Source of the DNA: Bacteroidales bacterium
Lineage (GTDB): Bacteria; Bacteroidota; Bacteroidia; Bacteroidales; JAADGE01
Direction: 5' to 3'
Assembly (NCBI GenBank): GCA_021108035.1
Contig: JAIORQ010000052.1
Location: 124,001 to 188,000, forward strand
DNA: 64,000 nucleotides
The notes below the pieces were generated by a model. That model was not told where the DNA came from and ran no database searches. It worked only from the letters and a program-made list of their open reading frames with translations. Below are positions 1-9,210 of the stretch, piece after piece (position 1 is the first letter of the stretch; the number at the start of each line of letters is the position of its first letter). Position numbers and translations under genes: made by a program.

Positions 1-1493
1 TTTGTTTCAATTAAAAGAGGTTCAGCTTCTTGGTAGCTTTCCATAACATTGTATAACATAGCAAGGCCGGAACAACTTGTTGCATAATCAAGATTCTCTG
101 TACCGAGAATATTTTCTCTTATTGTTTTTGCTTCAATATAGAGTTGTTCAGCTTTGGAATAATTGTCGACTTTTTCTTTGTCAGTTTTGGCAGAGCTGCA
201 AATATTTTCATACAAACCGGCAAGGCTGTTACAGCTTTGTACATAAACAGGATGTTCTTTCCCAAAAACTTTTTCTCTTATTGCTTTTGCTTTAATAAAA
301 AGTTGTTCTGCTTTGGAATACTTGTCTGCTCTTTCTTTATCAGTTTTAGCAGAATCGGCAAAGATTACGTATAATACTGCAAGGTTGTTACAACATTGTG
401 CATAATCGGGATTTTCTTTTTTCAATGTTTTTTCATATATATTTTTTGCTTCATTATAAAGCTGTTCGGCTTTGAAATAATTACCTATATCATTGTATAA
501 TGCGGCAAGGTTATTACAGTTTAGAGCATGTTTGGAATGCTCTTTACCATAAACTTTTTCAATAATTGTTTTTGCTTCAATCAAAAGTTGTTCAGCTTTC
601 GAATAATTACCGGTGTTTTTGTAAAATGCGGCAAGGTTGTTACAGCTTGTTGCATAATCGGGATGATCTTTACCAAGAACTTTTTCTCTTGTTGTTTTTA
701 CTTCAATCAAAAGTGGTTCAGCTTTGGAGTAATTGCCGGTAATAAGGTATAAAACAGCCAGACTGTTACAGCTTTTAATATAATATTTGTGTTCCTTACC
801 GTAATTCTTTTCATCAATATTTTTTGCCTCAATATAAAGTTGTTCTGCTTTGGAATAATATCCTGTGTTTTTATATAATACAGCAAGATTATAACAGCAG
901 GCAGAATATGAAGAATGTTCTTTTCCGTGCATCTTTTCTTTTATCGTTTTTACTTCAATCAACAGGGGTTCAGCTTTTGAATAATTCTTTGTGATTTTGT
1001 ACAAGTTTATAAGGTTGTTAGTGATTGTTGTATATTTAGAATGCTCTTTGCCGTGAATTTTTTTAATTATTTTTCTTGCTTCAATATAAAGAGGCTCTGC
1101 TTTGGAATAATTACCTGAAGCTTTGTATAAGTTTGCAAGGTTATTACATATTGTTGCAAATTGAGAATTATCTTTACCTGTTATCTTTTCGGTAATTTTT
1201 TTTGCTTCAATATATAATGGTTCAGCTTTGATATGATTGCCTGTAGCTTCATACAAGAATGCAAGATTATTGCAGCTTGTGGCATAATTCTTATGACTTG
1301 TACCAAATTCCTTTTCAGCCTGTTTTTTCGCCTTTTCAGCAAATTCAATTGCTTTTATCTTATTTCCGGATTTATTATATTCTGCAATTTGAATGTTTAA
1401 TTCTTTCCAAGTTTGTGCATAAACTGTGTTTGTTGCTGCTTGAATTAACAATGAAAATATAAATATGGAAAGAAACAGAATTTTTGTTTTCAT
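1..1493 (-). CDS. Secreted tetratricopeptide-repeat protein (partial, 3' end outside window)
   Basis: The reading frame starts with an ATG at 1493 and stays open to the window edge, giving 497 codons. A signal peptide (MKTKILFLSIFIFSLLIQ...) precedes a chain of TPR units of the kinesin-light-chain/TPR_12 type. The conserved Ala-Glu-Pro/Gln-Leu step recurs at 1226, 1100, 974, 848, 722, 596, 470, 311, 152 and 26. Spacing is 126 bp (42 residues) except for two steps of 159 bp (470 to 311 and 311 to 152), where an insert like SAKTDKER lengthens the unit. Such proteins are often scaffolds and in Bacteroidota often carry a C-terminal CHAT protease domain; that part would lie beyond base 1 and cannot be seen. 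Confidence 0.85.
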   Translation of the reverse strand, partial: MKTKILFLSIFIFSLLIQAATNTVYAQTWKELNIQIAEYNKSGNKIKAIEFAEKAKKQAEKEFGTSHKNYATSCNNLAFLYEATGNHIKAEPLYIEAKKITEKITGKDNSQFATICNNLANLYKASGNYSKAEPLYIEARKIIKKIHGKEHSKYTTITNNLINLYKITKNYSKAEPLLIEVKTIKEKMHGKEHSSYSACCYNLAVLYKNTGYYSKAEQLYIEAKNIDEKNYGKEHKYYIKSCNSLAVLYLITGNYSKAEPLLIEVKTTREKVLGKDHPDYATSCNNLAAFYKNTGNYSKAEQLLIEAKTIIEKVYGKEHSKHALNCNNLAALYNDIGNYFKAEQLYNEAKNIYEKTLKKENPDYAQCCNNLAVLYVIFADSAKTDKERADKYSKAEQLFIKAKAIREKVFGKEHPVYVQSCNSLAGLYENICSSAKTDKEKVDNYSKAEQLYIEAKTIRENILGTENLDYATSCSGLAMLYNVMESYQEAEPLLIET

Positions 1494-1647
1494 GGTGTGT
1501 TGATTATAATGAGAAAGATACAGAACCTTTAACTAATATGTTTCGGTATCAGTTTTTCCAATTTTATAAATTTACAAAAAAATATTGGTTTTGTTTGAAA
1601 GTTAATTTTTTTCAGGTTTAATAATCATAAATTGAAGATTTATAAAC

Positions 1648-4080
1648 TTATATCTTTATCGTCAGTTTAATATTAAATCGCCTCCCTGTAAGGTTGTTGG
1701 GAATGGGGAAGTTGTTGTTCACATCATTGGCAGCAATCGAAGTATTAGGTACTACATGCACCCAGCGGTATGAAATTGTATTTTTTATATCTAACATATT
1801 AAAGACCTCAACCGTAAACCAAACTGATTTAAACATATTAAAAAAACGATTGTTGTATTTCTTATCTTCTCTGATCACTACTGCTGATGCACCCAAATCA
1901 ACACGATGATACGGAAATGAACGGTAAAGAGCTTTCTCGTTTATATTTTTAGGTTGACCGAACGGGAAGCCGGTTCCGTAAACCAAATTCAAATGTGCTT
2001 TAAAATTTTTATTACCGGGTACATAATCTTGCACAAACAAATTGGCTGTAACACGTTGGTCGGTAGGGCGGGGGATATAATAAGAAGTATCTGCTCCTGC
2101 AGGTGTTGTATTTACTTGTTCTTCGGTCTTTAAAACAGAAAGGCTGAACCAAGAATCAATCCCCGGAACAAAGTCACCTGCGAGTTTAGTATCAATGCCG
2201 GCTACATAACCCGAAGTTCTTGTATCAGCATAATATCTGACACGTACATTATCCATTTCAAACGGGATAATATTATCCAATATTTTATAATACATCTCGC
2301 TATATAATCGCATATTGCGGCCGAGAGCTTTAAACTTAAAGTTATGACCAAAAACAAAATGAACAGATCGTTGAGCACTCTTATTTTCTGTTATATTGCC
2401 CGAAAATGTTCTTATTTCTTTATAGAAAACCGGTTGATGATAGATGCCGGCAGAGAATCGGAGTACATGATTATTCTTGTCAAAAGATCTGGCAGCAACT
2501 GCAAGCCTTGGGTCTAAAAGCAATTCATCGGAAAAGCTGCTGTAATTTGCTCTGATACCTCCTACTAATTCGTATTGAAACAAATAAGAATCAATATTTA
2601 TTTTATCTTGAATATATGCTGTATAGCGATTATTGATAATGCTGTTATTAGTCTTAACATTTTCATATACAGTAAGATGTTCTTCATTGAAAGGAATTGA
2701 GTAACTTGCCGAATCTTTTAAACTCCATTCATCAATTTTATCAATAAAGTTTTCGTATTTATAAATTAAACCCCAGTTTAAATAATGTTTTTTAGTTTTA
2801 TAATAGCCTGTATGTTGAGCATTGAAACCTATGATATTCAAATTATTTCGAGCATGACTCATATAAGCACCGTTTCCGAGGTTTAAAATACTGTCGCCGG
2901 CACTGTCAGATCCGATATCTTTATTTAATTCATTTAAAGAATAAAAACCTATAATATCGAAAGATTCTGACTCTATAGCATTAAAACCGGAGAAACTCAA
3001 AGAGTAATTCAAATTTTTATGAGGATGATAGTTGAATGATAATGATTCAGTATTGGAAAAGAAACGATTTGTTTCTTGTCCGTAGAAACTTACCGATAAT
3101 GAATATAACTTCTGAATTGAGCCGAAATTAGTTTCTTCACTTTCAGGAATAAAATGAAAATTATTATCGGAAATATTTGCCAGAAAGTTAATATCAAATT
3201 TTGAATTTATATAATATGTCCAAAATGTTTGAAAATCCATAAATTTTGGATCGTAAAATCCCTCTGTTTCCAATGTGTTAAGCAAGTATCTTGTTGTTTT
3301 ATATCGAATGCCGGATACATGACTGAATTTTTTATTTTTTGTGATGTCCTGATAATGCAATGATCCGCCTAATAAACTTACAGATGCAGAAAGTTCTCTG
3401 TTCCTGACCTGTTTGTAGGTAATGTCAAGTACCGAAGACATTTTTCCGCCGTATTGTGCTTCAAAACCTCCGGATGAAAATTTTGCATCAGCAACCAATT
3501 GCGGATTAATAAAGCTTAAACCTTCTTGTTGGCCTGATCTTATTAATTGCGGTCGGTAAATTTCAATATCGTTTACATAAACTAAATTTTCGTCAAAACT
3601 ACCGCCGCGTACTGAATATTTTGAACTCAACTCATTTCTGGAACCGGCTACCCCTAATTCAGTTTTGATAAGGCTTTCTATACCTCCTGTTATTGACGGA
3701 ATGATTTCTGAAATCTTTGCATCTATTGAAATAATACCTGTTGCATTGATTTTATCTGCTTCAATAACCACTACTTCAATTTCATTGCTGCTGCCAAATT
3801 TTACATTAATGCTGATGTTATCTTCAGCTTCAGGAAGCTCAACTATCATTGGTTCTGATTCTGATTGTTTAAAATAAAGCTCTTTGTATTTTTTCGGAAT
3901 ACTAATTATGAATTTTCCTTCAGAATCAGAAATTGTTTCGTATTTGCTGTCAAAAGTAAACACACTGATATACGGAAGTAAATTATTATTGTTACCGGTG
4001 ATGGTTCCTTTAACTTCTATAAGTTGGGCATTTGCAACAATAGGAAATAAAAATAATAATAAGAAGCTTAGTTTCTTCAT
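1648..4080 (-). CDS. TonB-dependent receptor with N-terminal carboxypeptidase-like domain
   Basis: This 810-residue outer-membrane protein has a signal peptide ending near ANAQ, an N-terminal CarboxypepD_reg-like beta-sandwich (about residues 20-95, including SDSEGKFIISIP), a plug domain (about 110-225, with YSVRGGSFDENLVYVNDIE and GGFEAQYGGKMSSVLD), and a long beta-barrel ending in GRRFNIKLTIKI. Receptors of this family import siderophores, glycans or other ligands using TonB energy. No SusD partner lies next to it, so a glycan role is not supported and the substrate is unknown. It is divergent from the YjbQ gene at 4146 and stands alone as a transcription unit. Confidence 0.9.
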   Translation of the reverse strand: MKKLSFLLLFLFPIVANAQLIEVKGTITGNNNNLLPYISVFTFDSKYETISDSEGKFIISIPKKYKELYFKQSESEPMIVELPEAEDNISINVKFGSSNEIEVVVIEADKINATGIISIDAKISEIIPSITGGIESLIKTELGVAGSRNELSSKYSVRGGSFDENLVYVNDIEIYRPQLIRSGQQEGLSFINPQLVADAKFSSGGFEAQYGGKMSSVLDITYKQVRNRELSASVSLLGGSLHYQDITKNKKFSHVSGIRYKTTRYLLNTLETEGFYDPKFMDFQTFWTYYINSKFDINFLANISDNNFHFIPESEETNFGSIQKLYSLSVSFYGQETNRFFSNTESLSFNYHPHKNLNYSLSFSGFNAIESESFDIIGFYSLNELNKDIGSDSAGDSILNLGNGAYMSHARNNLNIIGFNAQHTGYYKTKKHYLNWGLIYKYENFIDKIDEWSLKDSASYSIPFNEEHLTVYENVKTNNSIINNRYTAYIQDKINIDSYLFQYELVGGIRANYSSFSDELLLDPRLAVAARSFDKNNHVLRFSAGIYHQPVFYKEIRTFSGNITENKSAQRSVHFVFGHNFKFKALGRNMRLYSEMYYKILDNIIPFEMDNVRVRYYADTRTSGYVAGIDTKLAGDFVPGIDSWFSLSVLKTEEQVNTTPAGADTSYYIPRPTDQRVTANLFVQDYVPGNKNFKAHLNLVYGTGFPFGQPKNINEKALYRSFPYHRVDLGASAVVIREDKKYNNRFFNMFKSVWFTVEVFNMLDIKNTISYRWVHVVPNTSIAANDVNNNFPIPNNLTGRRFNIKLTIKI

Positions 4081-4145
4081 TAAAAAATTTAATTAAATTT
4101 GGTATTTTTATTAAACTGTTATATTTTTAAAATATTGCAAAATAA

Positions 4146-4565
4146 ATGTTAAATATGATACATCAACAGGAAATTATTCTTCCGAGCTTTAGCAGAGGTT
4201 TTCATTTGATAACAGATATTATTAAAAAGGAAATAAGTTCTTTTAATGATACAGGATTACTTCATATTTTTATTAAACATACTTCAGCAGGTATAACATT
4301 AAATGAGAATGCAGATCCGTCGGTAAGATTTGATTTTGAAACAATTATGAATAAAATTGTTCCGGAAAATCAAACTTATTACACACATGTTTTTGAAGGT
4401 TCTGATGATATGCCTGCTCACGTAAAGGCAAGTTTAACAGGTAGTTCTGTAACGGTTCCTGTTACTGAAGGAAAGATGAATCTTGGTACTTGGCAAGGTA
4501 TTTATTTGTGTGAATTTAGGAATAAAGGAGGAAGAAGGAAACTGATTTTAACATTTCACAATTAA
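4146..4565 (+). CDS. YjbQ/UPF0047 family enzyme
   Basis: The 139-residue product matches the YjbQ (UPF0047) family along its full length. Diagnostic stretches are HTSAGITLNENADPSVR, the acidic-Met-Pro-Ala-His motif (GSDDMPAHVK), and the GTWQGIYLCEFR segment near the C-terminus. Family members form trimers with a metal-like site and some have weak thiamine-phosphate synthase activity; the physiological role is unclear. A second in-frame ATG lies three codons downstream and could be the true start. The neighbours do not suggest a pathway. Confidence 0.9.
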   Translation: MLNMIHQQEIILPSFSRGFHLITDIIKKEISSFNDTGLLHIFIKHTSAGITLNENADPSVRFDFETIMNKIVPENQTYYTHVFEGSDDMPAHVKASLTGSSVTVPVTEGKMNLGTWQGIYLCEFRNKGGRRKLILTFHN

Positions 4566-4625
4566 TAATCATGCTTGTATAATAATATTTTTTTATTAAT
4601 TTAGCGAGGCTTTAAACTTTTCAAG

Positions 4626-5885
4626 ATGGATTTAATAGATTTCATAAAACAAAATGATATTGATGAAGAGAAGAGTACACTTGATTTAACAGATGAATCA
4701 AATTTGTACAAAATCAATAAGTTTGCAGAATTGTTATATAGTAAATCTTCCGGATCTGAAGAATTGGATGCGATTGAAAAGCTGATGGTAAAGAAAAAAA
4801 ATCATTACAGTTTAATTGCACATTCTTCCGTAAAAGTTGCAAAATCAAAGAAATATTTATCAGAGATTGATAAAAAAATAAGTGTTACTGTTCTTTTTTC
4901 TGTGTATAAGGAACATACAAGAATATTAATGAAAAGTGAGCATGAACACGGTGAAGATTTCTTAATAAGAAAAATCAGTCAATTGCAAAACCTTTTTGAT
5001 GATTTTAAACATATTAATTGGGATATGTTGATTATTGATGACGGTTGCCCCGAAAATAGCGGTGCTATAGTTGAGAAGATTTTAAAAAAACAATATTCAG
5101 GAAATAATGTTAAAGTATTGTATCTGCAAGATGCAATTGATAAAGGATTGGAAGTTGCGAATCAATTAAAAACAACTGACGACAGCAGAAAAGGAGGTGC
5201 AATTGAATACGGAATGTGGTATGCAACTCAACAAAAAAAGAAGAATCACATAATTATTTATACAGATGCTGACTTATCTACACATCTCGGACAAAGTGGT
5301 TTATTGATAAACAGCATTATAAAAAATAAAATGAATGCTGCAATAGCTTCAAGAAGAGAACCGGAATCAGTTGTTTTAAAAGCGGATACAAGAGACATAA
5401 GAGGCAAGTTGTTTATTTATTTTTGGAAAAGAATGTTGAAGCGATTGAATTATATCGTAGATACGCAGTGTGGGTTTAAAGCTTTCAGAGCTGAAATCGT
5501 CAGCGAAATAATACTGAATAATCAAGAAAAAAAGTTTGCATTTGATATTGAATTATTATTAAAAACTGATATTATAAAAAGAAAATCAATAGAGAAAATT
5601 CCTGTTGCATGGATAGACAGTAAAGAAGCATCAACCACTACCGATTTACAACCATATTTGGATATGCTTAAATCTGTTGCAAAGATGTATCACAGATATT
5701 TGTCGGCTAGTGCCGTATCGCATAAGTTTGCGTTTTTTGCCAAATCTTTAACAAAAGAACAGTGGGATATTTTGGTTGAAAACGTACCGGAAGGTATCCA
5801 AATAAAATCAGCGGTACATTACGATATCTATTCTGAAATTACTGTAGAAGATTTCAAAGAAATATTGAAGAGGAATTTAAATTGA
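4626..5885 (+). CDS. Glycosyltransferase family 2 (DPM1-like) protein
   Basis: This 419-residue soluble protein has a GT-A fold core from about residue 85 to 330. Visible signatures are VTVLFSVYKEHTR (nucleotide-binding start), MLIIDDGCPENSG, the metal-binding YTDADLST and QCGFKAFRAEIV followed by FAFDIELL, as in polyprenyl-phosphate mannosyl/glucosyl synthases. The N-terminal 80 residues are helical and unassigned, and the last 80 have no clear domain. There are no membrane segments, unlike many DPM-type enzymes with C-terminal helices. The donor and acceptor are unknown. It follows the YjbQ gene by 60 bp and may be cotranscribed with it. Confidence 0.8.
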   Translation: MDLIDFIKQNDIDEEKSTLDLTDESNLYKINKFAELLYSKSSGSEELDAIEKLMVKKKNHYSLIAHSSVKVAKSKKYLSEIDKKISVTVLFSVYKEHTRILMKSEHEHGEDFLIRKISQLQNLFDDFKHINWDMLIIDDGCPENSGAIVEKILKKQYSGNNVKVLYLQDAIDKGLEVANQLKTTDDSRKGGAIEYGMWYATQQKKKNHIIIYTDADLSTHLGQSGLLINSIIKNKMNAAIASRREPESVVLKADTRDIRGKLFIYFWKRMLKRLNYIVDTQCGFKAFRAEIVSEIILNNQEKKFAFDIELLLKTDIIKRKSIEKIPVAWIDSKEASTTTDLQPYLDMLKSVAKMYHRYLSASAVSHKFAFFAKSLTKEQWDILVENVPEGIQIKSAVHYDIYSEITVEDFKEILKRNLN

Positions 5886-6098
5886 TAAATACCAATAATG
5901 ATTAAATGCTATAATGCTAAAATGATTGAATATTTCAAATTGATATATAGTCGAAATATTACAGGTTTGTTGAATATCAAGATGTATTTTATTAATTAAC
6001 ATTTTTATAGTATTTAATCATTACAGTATTAGTAAATGTAACAGAAACAATTTTAATCTAAAAAATAAACAAAAATAAACAAAATAAAATTACAGACT

Positions 6099-7241
6099 AT
6101 GGTAGATTTTTCATTAACAAAACAACAACAAGAATTAATTGAGAAGTATAAAGATTTTGCAGAAAGAGTAATCATTCCCGTAAGGGCAAAATACGATGAA
6201 AGCAGTGAATTTCCGTGGGAAGTTATTAAAAAAGCTTATGATGAAGGATTAATGAATTCTCAAATTCCGAAAAAATTAGGAGGAGAAGGCTTAAATATTT
6301 TTGACAGTCAATTAGGTTCGGAAGAATTGGGAGCGGCTTGTGCCGGAATTTGTATCAGCATTGATGCAAATATGTTGGCTTTAACTCCTTGGATTATAGC
6401 TGCTGATGATGAGCAATTAAAAAGATTTATGGGTAGGTTAAATGAAGAAAAGGGTACAGCTGCATATGCTTTAACAGAGCCAAATGCAGGATCGGATGTT
6501 GCCGGAATTAAAACAACAGCAATTAAAAAAGGTGATAAATACATTCTTAACGGGCATAAAAGGTTTATAACCAACGGAGAGGTTGCAATGTACCATACTG
6601 TATTTGCTCTTACTGATCCTGAAAGAGGAGCAAGAAGCCTTACTTGTTTTGTTGTTCCGACAGATTTACCCGGCGTTGAAATTTTACCGAGATTGGATAA
6701 AATGGGACAAAGAGGTTCTGTTCAAAATGAGATTAAATATAATGATGTTGAAATTCCTGTAGAAAACCTAATAGGCAGAGAAGGCGAAGGATTTTTACTT
6801 GGGATGAAAACTTTTGACAGAACCAGAACCGGAGTTGCAGCTTTAAGTATAGGCATAGCACGTTCAGCATTTGAAATTTCCAGAGATTGGGCTAAGGACA
6901 GAATTCAATTCGGAAAACCGGTTACTGCTAACCAAGCTGTATCATTTATGTTGGCAGAAATGGCTACCAAAATTGAGTTGGCAAGGCTTATAACATGGAA
7001 AGCTGCTTGGTATTTTGAGCAAGGCTTAAAAACTCCCGGAACTTACTCAGCTATGGCTAAATATTATGCTTCAGATGTTGCTATGGAAGTTACTACAGAT
7101 GCAGTACAAGTTATGGGCGGAGACGGATATACACGTTCATTCGGAGTAGAAAAAATGATGCGTGATGCTAAACTTTGTCAAATTTATGAAGGAACAAACC
7201 AAGTTCAAAGATTGGTTATTTCAAAAGGAATATTGAGATAG
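6099..7241 (+). CDS. Acyl-CoA dehydrogenase (short/medium-chain type)
   Basis: The 380-residue protein is a standard-length FAD-dependent acyl-CoA dehydrogenase. It carries the N-terminal helical domain, YALTEPNAGSDVAGIKTTA and FITNGE around the FAD/substrate site, and the C-terminal QVMGGDGYTRSFGVEKMMRDAKLCQIYEGTNQVQRLVI region. In the last segment, YEGTNQVQ places the catalytic glutamate where butyryl-CoA-type enzymes have it. It oxidises an acyl-CoA to the trans-2-enoyl-CoA, passing electrons to ETF. No etf genes are adjacent. It converges with the long acyl-CoA dehydrogenase at 7300-9084, separated by a terminator. Confidence 0.93.
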   Translation: MVDFSLTKQQQELIEKYKDFAERVIIPVRAKYDESSEFPWEVIKKAYDEGLMNSQIPKKLGGEGLNIFDSQLGSEELGAACAGICISIDANMLALTPWIIAADDEQLKRFMGRLNEEKGTAAYALTEPNAGSDVAGIKTTAIKKGDKYILNGHKRFITNGEVAMYHTVFALTDPERGARSLTCFVVPTDLPGVEILPRLDKMGQRGSVQNEIKYNDVEIPVENLIGREGEGFLLGMKTFDRTRTGVAALSIGIARSAFEISRDWAKDRIQFGKPVTANQAVSFMLAEMATKIELARLITWKAAWYFEQGLKTPGTYSAMAKYYASDVAMEVTTDAVQVMGGDGYTRSFGVEKMMRDAKLCQIYEGTNQVQRLVISKGILR

Positions 7242-7251
7242 ATTTGTTATT

Positions 7252-7283
7252 AAAGAAGCCGGTTTTAACCGGCTTCTTTTTAA
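7252..7283. terminator. Bidirectional rho-independent terminator
   Basis: A near-perfect inverted repeat (AAAGAAGCCGGTT at 7252-7264 and its complement at 7267-7279) with a T-run on the + side lies between two convergent acyl-CoA dehydrogenase genes. On the minus strand it also offers T residues after the stem, so it can end both transcripts. Confidence 0.85.
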
Positions 7284-7299
7284 AAATGTATATCAGTTA

Positions 7300-9084
7300 T
7301 CAGAACGTATATTTATTATCATTAATTAATTTATCGGCTATTCTTCTTCTTGCATCTTTAATGTTTGCCGGACTTACTTTTGTGAAATATCGCAAAGCTT
7401 TAATATATTTTTCTTGTTCATTCTCATCAATAAAGGAATATACAGCTTCAATTCCTTGTTTATAAATCTCATTTGATGCATCAAATAAATAAACATTTAA
7501 AATATCTTTATAAATATTAAAAGCATTTTCCTGTTTTGTTTGTTGAAGTTTTGCTGTTCTTAAATAAAGAGATTCAGCAATATATGAAACCATAATAATA
7601 TCTGCAAAATTGAAAAGGATTTCTTGTTCGCGAGATAATTTTCTTTGAAATTTTTGAGCAGCAAGTTCTGCCAACATTAGAAATACTGATTTAAAGTTTG
7701 ATACCGTTAATCTTACATTATCAAAATAATTATCGTTGAATTTAGGATTCTCCGGTAAACTGTCAATATTTTTAATTATTTTTTTAGCTTCTTCAAAAAT
7801 CGGAATTTCACCTTTTTGTCCTTTTTTAATTAAGGTGTCAGCTGTAACGTTTCTGTTAATTTCATTAGTACCTTCAAAAATTCGGTTAATTCTTGAATCT
7901 CTGTAACCTCTTTCGATAGGTGTTTCTGATGAATATCCCATACCTCCGTGAATCTGAACACCTTCATCAACAACATAGTCCAACATTTCAGAACCGAAAA
8001 TTTTAATTAGTGCAGCTTCAATAACAAATTCTCTTTGTGCTTCAACATTTGCTTGTCCTTTATCAATACCGTTTGCAATATTCCGTTTTTCGGCATCGTC
8101 AATATTTCTGCTCATACGATATAATGCAGTTTCGTTTGCAAATGCTTTAATTACTTGCTGAGCAAGTTTATATTTAATGGCACCGAAATTTGAAATTAAA
8201 GTTTTAAATTGTTTTCTTTCATTTGAATATTGTACTGATTGATTTATCGAAGTTTTCGATGCACCGATAACACTTGCTCCAAGTTTAATTCGACCCAAAT
8301 TTAAAATATTAAGAGCAATTCTGAAACCTTCACCTCTTTTTCCGAGAAGGTTCTCAACAGGGACTTCACAATCGTTAAAGAAAATTTGAACGGTTGATGA
8401 CCCTTTAATTCCCATTTTATGCTCTTCAGGATTAAATGTGATTCCGGGAAAATCTTTTTCAACTATAAATGCACTAAGAATACGGTCGTCATCTATTTTA
8501 GCAAAAACAGTTAATATATCGGCAAACCCCCCGTTGGTGATCCACATCTTTGATCCGTTAAGAATGTAATGTGTACCTGCTTCATTTAAAACGGCTTTTG
8601 TTTTAGCAGAATTGGCATCTGAACCTGCTCCGGGTTCTGTTAAACAATATGCACCTATTAATTCGCCTGAAGCTAATCCGGGTAAATATTTTTGTTTTTG
8701 TTCTTCATTTCCGTAGTACATAATAGGAAGAGTACCAATACCGGTATGTGCTGAATATGCTACCGAAAAGGAATACCCGGCACCCAGAACATCTGCAACC
8801 AACATTGAAGTTGTAAAATCTTGGCCAAATCCCATGTATTCTTCAGGAATTGAAATTCCTAATAAACCTAATTCTCCTGATTTTTTCAAAATAGACGACA
8901 TTAGCCCTTCTTCATGGTTATCAAGTTTGTCAAGATTCGGTATAACTTCAGTTTCCAAAAAGTCTTGACATGTTTGAGCAATCATTCTTTGTTCTTCATT
9001 AAATTCCTCCGGAATAAATATTTCTTCCGGATTTGTTTCTCTAACAATAAACTCGCCTCCTTTTATAGTATTTTTATTATCCAT
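7300..9084 (-). CDS. Acyl-CoA dehydrogenase, long two-domain form
   Basis: At 594 residues this is longer than the neighbouring enzyme and fits the VLCAD/ACAD9-like group common in Bacteroidota. The core (residues about 25-420) has YCLTEPGAGSDANSAKTKA, MWITNGGFADILTVFAK, GIKGSSTVQIFF and QIHGGMGYSSETPIERGYRDSRINRIFEGTNEINR split over the usual positions. A C-terminal helical extension of about 170 residues follows, as in very-long-chain enzymes. It probably feeds electrons from fatty-acid beta-oxidation to ETF. The start at 9084 is followed by MDNKNTIKGGEF, and a 125-bp gap separates it from the next gene. Confidence 0.92.
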   Translation of the reverse strand: MDNKNTIKGGEFIVRETNPEEIFIPEEFNEEQRMIAQTCQDFLETEVIPNLDKLDNHEEGLMSSILKKSGELGLLGISIPEEYMGFGQDFTTSMLVADVLGAGYSFSVAYSAHTGIGTLPIMYYGNEEQKQKYLPGLASGELIGAYCLTEPGAGSDANSAKTKAVLNEAGTHYILNGSKMWITNGGFADILTVFAKIDDDRILSAFIVEKDFPGITFNPEEHKMGIKGSSTVQIFFNDCEVPVENLLGKRGEGFRIALNILNLGRIKLGASVIGASKTSINQSVQYSNERKQFKTLISNFGAIKYKLAQQVIKAFANETALYRMSRNIDDAEKRNIANGIDKGQANVEAQREFVIEAALIKIFGSEMLDYVVDEGVQIHGGMGYSSETPIERGYRDSRINRIFEGTNEINRNVTADTLIKKGQKGEIPIFEEAKKIIKNIDSLPENPKFNDNYFDNVRLTVSNFKSVFLMLAELAAQKFQRKLSREQEILFNFADIIMVSYIAESLYLRTAKLQQTKQENAFNIYKDILNVYLFDASNEIYKQGIEAVYSFIDENEQEKYIKALRYFTKVSPANIKDARRRIADKLINDNKYTF

Positions 9085-9149
9085 ATTAACGATTTTATAA
9101 AGATTTTGAAAAATGAAGTCGCAAAAATATAAATTTTTCGACCCAATAC

Positions 9150-9187
9150 AAAAAAAAACTGCTAAACATCTATGTTTAACAGTTTTA
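9150..9187 (-). terminator. Rho-independent terminator of the M14 peptidase gene
   Basis: The arms 9155-9169 and 9172-9186 form a stem (one mismatch) with a 2-nt loop. On the minus strand the stem is followed by a run of T residues (A-run 9150-9158 on the + strand), directly after the stop of the gene at 9211. Confidence 0.85.
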
Positions 9188-9210
9188 AATTTTGACTTAA
9201 TTGAAAATCT

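Noticed and set aside
1-1462. Plus-strand open frames at the window start
   Set aside because: They are out-of-frame shadows of the TPR gene on the minus strand, repeated with its 126-bp period.
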